DNA from: Clostridiales bacterium
GTDB lineage: Bacteria > Bacillota > Clostridia > Lachnospirales > Lachnospiraceae
Length of the DNA stretch: 33,980 bases
Reading direction: 5' to 3'
Assembly: GCA_029006795.1 (NCBI GenBank)
Contig: JAQXGQ010000134.1
Location: forward strand, 1-33,980
Each line of letters starts with the position of its first letter. Positions within the stretch are counted from its first letter, which is position 1. The translations under genes and the position numbers were made by a program. The notes below the pieces were generated by a model that worked only from the letters and a program-made list of their open reading frames with translations, did not search any database and was not told the DNA's origin. Below, in pieces: positions 8,851 through 14,974 of the stretch.

Positions 8851-9738
8851 ATGGATATTAATCTTGAATATTATAAAATTTTTTATTATGTGGCAAGCTA
8901 TCAGAGTATTACTTTAGCAGCAGAGCGGCTTTCCATTTCCCAACCGGCGGTAAGCCAGGCGGTGAAACATTTAGAGGCAGATTTATCCTGTGCCTTGTTT
9001 GTGCGAACATCTAAGGGAGTGCGGATGACAAAGGAAGGGGAGATGCTTTTTTCTTATGTGGAGAGAGGATATGAAACCATCCTTTCCGGAGAGAAGAAAC
9101 TTCTTGAAATGTTGAATTTAGAAAAAGGAGAAATCTGCATCGGGGCGAGTGATATGACACTAAAGTTCTATTTGCTGCCGTATTTAGAGCAGTTTCATGA
9201 AAAATATCCGAAAATCCGGGTTACAGTGACCAATGCGCCGACACCAGAGACCTTACGGCACCTCGCGGATGGAAAGATTGATTTTGGAATTGTCAGTACT
9301 CCCATTGAAAGTCACAGGCACTTGAAAGTGATACCAGTGAAAGAAATCAGAGATATTTTTGTGGCAGGGAAAAAATTTGAACATTTAAAAGGAAAAACTA
9401 TAGATTACAAAGAGTTAGAAAAGTATCCGGTCATGTGCTTAGAGGGTGCTACTTCCACCAGACGTTATGTGGAAGAGTTTTTAGAGCAGGAGGGAGTTTC
9501 CCTGCGACCGGAGTTTGAGCTTGCCACCAGCGATATGCTGATACAATTTGCCATCCGTAATCTTGGGATAGCCAGTGTGGTGTCTGAATTTGCAAAAGAG
9601 CAGATAGAAAATGACATACTATTTCCTCTGAAATTTCATAATGATATCCCAAAACGTCAGTTCTGCATTGTATCAGACGAGAGAGTTCCTCTGTCAGCTT
9701 CGGCGGCAAGGCTGTTAGAGAGCTTAGCAGTGGAGTAA
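8851..9738 (+). CDS. LysR family transcriptional regulator
   Basis: The 295-residue protein has an N-terminal winged helix-turn-helix (residues 1-60, YYKIFYYVASYQSITLAAERLSISQPAVSQAVKHLE), a linker helix, and a periplasmic-binding-protein-like effector domain from about residue 90 (GEICIGASDMTLKFYLLPYL). This is the normal LysR arrangement and length. The ATG at 8851 was chosen because AAAGGG lies 6 bases before it and homology starts there; an earlier in-frame ATG at 8791 coincides with the predicted transcription start. It is divergent from the MATE gene with overlapping promoters, the typical layout for a LysR protein controlling its neighbour and itself. The effector is unknown. Confidence 0.93.
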   Translation: MDINLEYYKIFYYVASYQSITLAAERLSISQPAVSQAVKHLEADLSCALFVRTSKGVRMTKEGEMLFSYVERGYETILSGEKKLLEMLNLEKGEICIGASDMTLKFYLLPYLEQFHEKYPKIRVTVTNAPTPETLRHLADGKIDFGIVSTPIESHRHLKVIPVKEIRDIFVAGKKFEHLKGKTIDYKELEKYPVMCLEGATSTRRYVEEFLEQEGVSLRPEFELATSDMLIQFAIRNLGIASVVSEFAKEQIENDILFPLKFHNDIPKRQFCIVSDERVPLSASAARLLESLAVE

Positions 9739-9789
9739 ATGCGTTGTGTGGGAAGGGGGGAAGTCAACGGCAACTATGTGTGAACTATA

Positions 9790-9958
9790 TGATATAATGA
9801 GCCTTGCGGCGATGTGCGCTTGCGGACATCGACATAAGGCGAAAAAAGACACGGAGACATCAGTCGACGTGATATAATGAGCGCAAGCGAGTCAACATGC
9901 TGGCATGATTGACGAGCGGCGAATGCCTATCATGTGCCGGTTTTGCACATGATATAAT
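9790..9958 (+). repeat. Two tandem 80-nt repeat modules, copy B (upstream of purA)
   Basis: TGATATAAT occurs at 9790, 9870 and 9950, exactly 80 bases apart each time. The second module (9870-9949) is nearly identical to copy A at 5761. The first (9790-9869) shares the opening TGATATAATGAG and a GGCGAA segment at a matching position but is otherwise diverged. Both modules fold. Module 1 pairs GCCTT (9801) with AAGGC (9836) around an inner CGATGT/ACATCG stem. Module 2 forms a GTCAACATG hairpin and a 10-bp TATCATGTGC/GCACATGATA hairpin whose right arm runs into the third box. No reading frame is supported here. The region fills most of the 356-base gap before purA. Confidence 0.85.
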
Positions 9959-9990
9959 AATATATTATATCAAATATAATAAATATTAAT

Positions 9991-10019
9991 TTTACTTATA
10001 CAAAGGTATCGTGTATAAT
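9991..10019 (+). promoter_or_regulatory. Promoter of purA
   Basis: TTTACT (9991-9996) and a consensus TATAAT (10014-10019) are spaced by 17 bases. Transcription would start near 10026, giving a leader of about 70 bases. Confidence 0.7.
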
Positions 10020-10040
10020 CAGAAAGTAAAGACGGGATGA

Positions 10041-10072
10041 AGTGACAGTTTTTACAGCTGTCACTTTTTTTG
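10041..10072 (+). terminator. Terminator-like hairpin in the purA leader
   Basis: AGTGACAG (10041-10048) pairs perfectly with CTGTCACT (10058-10065) around nine bases and is followed by an unbroken T tract. It lies after the purA promoter and before the purA ribosome binding site, so it is either an attenuator or a stop for transcripts arriving from the repeat region. An alternative 5-bp pairing, GTAAA (10026) with TTTAC (10051), uses part of the loop. Confidence 0.75.
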
Positions 10073-10094
10073 TGAAAACAAGGAGGAAAGCAGA

Positions 10095-11375
10095 ATGGTT
10101 AAAGCAGTAGTTGGAGCAAACTGGGGAGACGAGGGAAAAGGCAAAATTACAGATATGCTTGCGAAGGAAGCAGACATTATCGTACGTTTTCAGGGCGGTG
10201 CAAATGCAGGACATACCATCGTAAATGATTACGGTAAATTTGCACTTCACACATTGCCTTCCGGTGTATTTTACAATCATACCACCAGCATTATCGGAAA
10301 TGGTGTGGCATTAAATATTCCGGTATTATTCAAAGAAATCCAGTCTATCGTAGATCGTAACGTGCCGATGCCTAAAATTTTAGTATCAGACCGTGCACAG
10401 ATTGTAATGCCTTATCATATCTTATTCGACCAGTATGAGGAGGAGAGATTAGGCGGAAAATCCTTTGGCTCCACCAAATCAGGTATTGCGCCATTTTATT
10501 CAGATAAATATGCAAAAATCGGTTTCCAGGTCAGCGAGTTATTTGACGAGGAACTGTTAAAAGAGAAAGTAGTACGTGTAGCAGAGGCAAAAAATGTATT
10601 ATTAGAGCATTTATACCACAAACCATTGATTAATACAGATGAATTGTTAGAGACGTTACACGAGTATCGCGATATGGTTGCTCCTTATGTCTGTGATGTA
10701 TCTTCTTACTTAGACAAAGCAATCAAAGAGGGAAAAACCATTCTTTTAGAGGGACAGCTTGGAACCTTAAAAGACCCGGATCACGGTATTTATCCTATGG
10801 TAACATCCTCTTCCACCTTAGCAGCTTACGGCGCTATCGGAGCAGGTATTCCGCCATATGAAATCAAGCAGATTGTGACTGTATGTAAAGCATATTCTTC
10901 CGCAGTAGGAGCAGGTGCTTTTGTCAGCGAGATTTTCGGCGAGGAGGCAGATGAACTTCGAAGACGCGGTGGTGACGGCGGAGAGTACGGTGCAACCACA
11001 GGACGTCCAAGACGTATGGGATGGTTTGACTGTGTGGCAAGTAAGTATGGCTGCCGCTTGCAGGGTACCACTGATGTAGCGTTCACCGTGCTTGATGTAT
11101 TAGGCTATTTAGATGAAATTCCGGTATGTGTGGGATATGAAGTGGATGGAGAGGTGACAACAGAGTTCCCGACCACCGCAAAATTAGAGAAAGCAAAACC
11201 GGTATTAAAGACACTTCCGGGTTGGAAATGTGATATCCGCGGCATTAAGAAATACGAGGATTTGCCGGAGAACTGTAGAAAATATGTAGAATTTATCGAG
11301 GAGCAGATAGGATATCCGATTACCATGGTTTCTAACGGACCGGGAAGAGACGATATCATTTATCGTACAAAATAA
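10095..11375 (+). CDS. purA: Adenylosuccinate synthetase
   Basis: The 426-residue protein joins IMP and aspartate with GTP to make adenylosuccinate, the first committed step to AMP. The GTP-binding GDEGKGK loop (residues 11-17) with catalytic Asp12 and the NAGHT motif with His40 are present. So are DRAQIVMPYH, LLEGQLGTLKDPDHGIYP and the GTP-contact region TTGRPRRMGWFD. Length is normal. The opening GANWGDEGKGK differs slightly from the common GxQWGDEGKGK. AAGGAGGAAAG precedes the ATG. The stop codon overlaps the start of the following HAD gene (TAATG), implying coupled translation. A promoter and a terminator-like leader hairpin precede it. Confidence 0.98.
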   Translation: MVKAVVGANWGDEGKGKITDMLAKEADIIVRFQGGANAGHTIVNDYGKFALHTLPSGVFYNHTTSIIGNGVALNIPVLFKEIQSIVDRNVPMPKILVSDRAQIVMPYHILFDQYEEERLGGKSFGSTKSGIAPFYSDKYAKIGFQVSELFDEELLKEKVVRVAEAKNVLLEHLYHKPLINTDELLETLHEYRDMVAPYVCDVSSYLDKAIKEGKTILLEGQLGTLKDPDHGIYPMVTSSSTLAAYGAIGAGIPPYEIKQIVTVCKAYSSAVGAGAFVSEIFGEEADELRRRGGDGGEYGATTGRPRRMGWFDCVASKYGCRLQGTTDVAFTVLDVLGYLDEIPVCVGYEVDGEVTTEFPTTAKLEKAKPVLKTLPGWKCDIRGIKKYEDLPENCRKYVEFIEEQIGYPITMVSNGPGRDDIIYRTK

Positions 11376-11986
11376 TGATAAAGAATATTATTTTTGATGT
11401 GGGAAAGGTCTTAGTAGAGTGGGAGCCGGATGTGGCGATGCGAAAACTGGGATTCGATGCGAAAACCATAAGAGCAGTGTCGGAGGCAACGGTTGAATCT
11501 AATGACTGGAATGAGAGTGACAGGAGTGTCTTAAGTGATGAAGAGCAGGTAAAGCTTTTTATCCGTAAGGCACCGTCCTATGAGAAAGAAATTCGTTTGT
11601 TCTGGGATAATGTGGGACTTGCTATCTGGCAGTATGAATATGTAAAATCCTGGATGCAGGATTTAAAGGCGAGAGGATATCGCTTATATATTCTTTCTAA
11701 CTATGCCAGAAGAACTTATGCACAGACCAAAGATAACGCATTATCATTTTTAGAGGATGTGGATGGACAACTGTTTTCTTTCGAGGTGCATCAGATTAAG
11801 CCGGAACCGGAGATTTATCAGACGCTTCTTCAAAAATATGATTTAAAGCCAGAAGAATGTGTGTTTTTAGACGACCGTTCTGAGAATATCAAAGGGGCAG
11901 AGAACGCCGGTATTTATGGAATACAATTTACTGGTTATGAGGCGTCGAAAGAGAAGTTAGACGAAATGCTAAAAACTGTTAAGTAA
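11375..11986 (+). CDS. HAD-IA family phosphatase (YihX-like)
   Basis: The 203-residue protein starts MIKNIIFDVGKVLVEWEP. Asp8 is the nucleophile, and the second motif Asp is replaced by Gly, as in the YihX/epoxide-hydrolase-N group of HAD enzymes. LYILSNYARRTY gives motif II, the Lys of HQIKPEPEIYQ gives motif III, and VFLDDRSENIKGAENAG gives motif IV. YihX of E. coli dephosphorylates glucose-1-phosphate; the substrate here is unproven. The ATG shares one base with the purA stop, and no separate ribosome binding site is needed beyond coupling. The operon ends at the hairpin near 12005. Confidence 0.9.
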   Translation: MIKNIIFDVGKVLVEWEPDVAMRKLGFDAKTIRAVSEATVESNDWNESDRSVLSDEEQVKLFIRKAPSYEKEIRLFWDNVGLAIWQYEYVKSWMQDLKARGYRLYILSNYARRTYAQTKDNALSFLEDVDGQLFSFEVHQIKPEPEIYQTLLQKYDLKPEECVFLDDRSENIKGAENAGIYGIQFTGYEASKEKLDEMLKTVK

Positions 11987-12004
11987 ATAGTGGTGAAGTA
12001 TTTG

Positions 12005-12034
12005 AGCAGGGACAATAATTTGTCCTTGCTTTTT
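12005..12034 (+). terminator. Intrinsic terminator of the purA operon
   Basis: AGCAGGGACAA (12005-12015) pairs with TTGTCCTTGCT (12020-12030) with one G-U pair around a TAAT loop, followed by TTTT. Confidence 0.92.
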
Positions 12035-12082
12035 CTGTATTTTCCCCCGTTTTTCTGTTTCACAAAAGAAATAAAATAAAAC

Positions 12083-12103
12083 TGATATGCTATATCATAT
12101 AAA
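12083..12103 (+). promoter_or_regulatory. Possible promoter/operator of the esterase-GH115 arm
   Basis: TGCTATATC (12088-12096) fits an extended -10 and TATAAA (12098-12103) an alternative -10, both without a clear -35. TGATA (12083) and TATCA (12093) form a small imperfect palindrome. A missing -35 is common at promoters that need an activator such as an AraC-type regulator. Weak evidence. Confidence 0.35.
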
Positions 12104-12138
12104 AGTGAAAGTACACAAAGCGCGAAGGGGGATGTACG

Positions 12139-13053
12139 ATGATACATGAGACAATTTATTTATATGAGGGCAGGAAGGATGTGACATTGACAACCTACAT
12201 CTTATCAGATTCGAAGGAGATGTTGGCGGGAAAAAAGCGACCGGCAGTTTTAATCTGTCCGGGTGGTGCGTATCTTGGGTGTTCAGACAGAGAGGCTGAG
12301 CCGGTGGCAATGGCATTTGGAGCAATGGGATATCATACCTTTGTTCTGAGATATACTGTCTATGGCGGGGAAGTGTTTGAGCAGGGATTTGAAGGGATGA
12401 TTCCGAAAAAAGAATGTCAGTATCCGGCACCGATGCAGGAAATCGGGCTGGCAATGCTACAAATAAAAGAACACGCAGAAAAATGGTTGGTGGATGAAAA
12501 TAAAGTTGCTATATGCGGATTTTCTGCGGGGGCACACAACTGTGCTATGTATGCTACACATTGGTATCATCCGGTAATAACTGGTTTGGCTGAGGAGAAA
12601 AAGGAGTGGTTTCGTCCTGCTGCATGTATCCTGGGGTATTGCCTTAGCGATTATCTTTATATGAAAGAATATACATTGCAGGATGAAGGAGCAACGGCAA
12701 TGTTTGAGGCTTCAAATCTTTCTTATTTAGGAGAAAAAAAAGTCTCGGAGGAGAAACTGCTTGAAGTAAGTCCTGCTAGATGTGTGACAAAGGAGACGCC
12801 CCCGGTATTTTTATGGGCGACGGCATCAGACGAGCTGGTTCCGGTGCAGCATAGTATCCGTATGGCAAATGCCTTAGCAGAGCAGCAGGTACCCTTTGAA
12901 CTACATATTTTTGAAGAGGGAATGCACGGATTAAGTCTGGCAACGCAGGCATCCTCGGCATTTTCTTTCCAGGTAAACTCCGATGCGGCTAAATGGGTGG
13001 GACTTGCGGACGCATGGCTAAAAAAACGGTTTGCTATAACATTGCAGGAATGA
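12139..13053 (+). CDS. Alpha/beta-hydrolase, probable acetylated-sugar esterase
   Basis: The 304-residue protein has the carbohydrate-esterase-like alpha/beta-hydrolase layout: the oxyanion segment ICPGGAYLGCSDREAEP (residues 39-55), the nucleophile elbow GFSAGAH with Ser129, Asp231 in ATASDELVP and His263 in EEGMHGLS. There is no signal peptide, so it acts in the cytoplasm. Related proteins in xylan loci of gut Firmicutes and Bacteroidetes remove acetyl (or feruloyl) groups from xylo-oligosaccharides; deacetylation here is inferred from family and neighbours. It is the first gene of the left arm, after the purA-operon terminator, and is followed 52 bases later by the SASA-type esterase. An AAGGGGG sequence precedes the ATG. 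Confidence 0.85.
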   Translation: MIHETIYLYEGRKDVTLTTYILSDSKEMLAGKKRPAVLICPGGAYLGCSDREAEPVAMAFGAMGYHTFVLRYTVYGGEVFEQGFEGMIPKKECQYPAPMQEIGLAMLQIKEHAEKWLVDENKVAICGFSAGAHNCAMYATHWYHPVITGLAEEKKEWFRPAACILGYCLSDYLYMKEYTLQDEGATAMFEASNLSYLGEKKVSEEKLLEVSPARCVTKETPPVFLWATASDELVPVQHSIRMANALAEQQVPFELHIFEEGMHGLSLATQASSAFSFQVNSDAAKWVGLADAWLKKRFAITLQE

Positions 13054-13105
13054 ATCCTGTTGAAAAATAGAAATGATAAGCATAATTGCAGAAAGAGAGA
13101 AAAAT

Positions 13106-14959
13106 ATGGGACAGATTAGATTATCCGCATTAATCAGTGATGGAATGGTATTACAGAGAGAGACAGAGAATTGTATCTGGGGGTATGGAAATCCCGGAAA
13201 AACAATTTATTTGAGACTGGGAGATTACCAGACAAAGGGGGAGGTTCGGGCGGATGGAAGCTTTGAATTGCAGCTTCCTCCCATGAAAAAAGGAGGTCCC
13301 TGGGAAATGACATTAGAGGATGGAGAAGAGCAAGTGACCGTAAGAGATATCTTGTTTGGAGATGTATTTCTATTAGGTGGGCAGTCGAACATGGAACTTC
13401 CGGTTTCCCGTACCCTAGAGCGGTATGAGAAAGAGATAAGGAGTACGGCAGAAACGCAAATACGGATGTTTGAGGTGCCTAAAGAATACAGTTTTGGAGA
13501 AAAGAGGGAAGAGATAGAACAGGGGCGCTGGTGGAAGGCAGAAGGGGAGGAACTTCTTTTATTTAGTGCTGCCGGGTATTTTGCGGCAAAGGAACTGCAT
13601 GAAAATGAGAATGTTCCTATAGGGCTGTTGCAAACGGCAGTAGGAGGTACCCCTGTGAAAACATGGTGCAGTGAAAATACAGTGCGTCGTCTAGGCTATG
13701 ATGCGGAGGAATTAGAAGAATGTAGCCAGGCGGGATATCCGAAGCGCGTTGAACAGCAGGAGGCAAAGCGCGCAGAGGAATGGTGGAAAGCGGCACTCAA
13801 TGGCACTGATGAGACGGATACGAGAGGAAGTATTCAAATTCCGGGATTTTTTAAAGGGACGGAACTTGCGGATTTTCATGGTGGGTTGAGGCTCAAACGC
13901 AGCATAACACTTTCCGATAAGATTGACTGGGAACGAAAGACAAAATTATATCTAGGAGCGCTTATTGATGCAGATTTTACATATGTCAATGGTGTGAAAG
14001 TCGGGGAAACAGCTTATCGTTATCCTCCAAGAATTTATGAAATTCCGGCGGGACTTTTGCATAGTGGAGAGAACACGATAGAGATTGAAATGCTTGTTTT
14101 TGGAAATGATGGAGGCTTCATGCCGGGAAAGGCATATGAATTACAGTATGGAGAGAAAGAGGAAGATAGGATTGATTTGTCCGGTGAATGGAAGTATGAA
14201 GTAATAAAACCGATGGAGATATTACCGGAGACTACCTTTTTTATTTATAAGGCGGCAGGTCTATATCAGGGTATGCTGTATCCATTGCGCAAGTGGCGTC
14301 TGAAGGGGTGCTTCTTCTATCAGGGAGAGTCTAATACAGGACGGACGGAGACCTATCAGGAAGAATTGACGGCAATGATTTCAGACTGGCGGGCTTTGTG
14401 GCAGCAGAAGGAACTTCCGTTTATCTATGTGCAGTTGGCAGGTTTTTCAGATGGAAGGGAACATACGGATGGAACTGACTGGGCGAAATTGAGGGAAGCC
14501 CAGAGAAAAACAGAGTGTGTGCCACATACCATGATGGTGCAGGCATATGACTTAGGAGAATATAATGATTTGCACCCAACGGATAAGAAAAATGTGGGAA
14601 AACGGCTGGCATTAGCAGCAGAAAAAATGATTTATGGCAAGAATGTCATCTGTCAGGGCGCTCAGATAAAAGAACTTGTCTGGAAAGAAGAGATGGCAGA
14701 AGTCAGTTTCTTGCCGGAAAATACGTTGTTACATATGAAAGGAAAGGAAACACAGGTATTGGGATTTGCTGCTGTCTTAGAAGATGGAAGCAGGATACCG
14801 GTAGAGGCAGAGATTATAGCCCCGGCAATGGTACAGGTAAAACTGCCGCAGAAGCAAAAGATCTGTGGGCTTTCTTACGCCTGGAATGACTGTCCTCTAG
14901 AGGCAAATCTTTATAATCAGGCAGAACTTCCGGTAGTACCTTTTGAAATTTACAAGTAG
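13106..14959 (+). CDS. Sialate-O-acetylesterase-type (SASA) carbohydrate acetylesterase
   Basis: The 617-residue protein has an N-terminal beta domain (residues 1-80), then an SGNH hydrolase domain whose block I is FLLGGQSNMELP (Ser94). A jelly-roll-like insertion at about residues 240-350 interrupts it, after which the hydrolase resumes with GCFFYQGESNTG and ends with the catalytic DLHPTD motif (Asp488, His490). This is the architecture of the SASA/CE20-like family, which removes acetyl groups from hemicellulose oligosaccharides or sialic acid. The xylan neighbours favour the former. I chose the ATG at 13106, preceded by a modest AGAGAG site, over 13073, which has none. There is no signal peptide. 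GH115 starts 15 bases downstream, so they are co-transcribed. Confidence 0.88.
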   Translation: MGQIRLSALISDGMVLQRETENCIWGYGNPGKTIYLRLGDYQTKGEVRADGSFELQLPPMKKGGPWEMTLEDGEEQVTVRDILFGDVFLLGGQSNMELPVSRTLERYEKEIRSTAETQIRMFEVPKEYSFGEKREEIEQGRWWKAEGEELLLFSAAGYFAAKELHENENVPIGLLQTAVGGTPVKTWCSENTVRRLGYDAEELEECSQAGYPKRVEQQEAKRAEEWWKAALNGTDETDTRGSIQIPGFFKGTELADFHGGLRLKRSITLSDKIDWERKTKLYLGALIDADFTYVNGVKVGETAYRYPPRIYEIPAGLLHSGENTIEIEMLVFGNDGGFMPGKAYELQYGEKEEDRIDLSGEWKYEVIKPMEILPETTFFIYKAAGLYQGMLYPLRKWRLKGCFFYQGESNTGRTETYQEELTAMISDWRALWQQKELPFIYVQLAGFSDGREHTDGTDWAKLREAQRKTECVPHTMMVQAYDLGEYNDLHPTDKKNVGKRLALAAEKMIYGKNVICQGAQIKELVWKEEMAEVSFLPENTLLHMKGKETQVLGFAAVLEDGSRIPVEAEIIAPAMVQVKLPQKQKICGLSYAWNDCPLEANLYNQAELPVVPFEIYK

Positions 14960-14974
14960 TGGAAAGGTGATAAA

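Noticed and set aside
9960-10040. Purine or other riboswitch before purA
   Set aside because: The predicted transcript has only about 15 bases before the hairpin and the region is A+T-rich, with no aptamer-like pairing.
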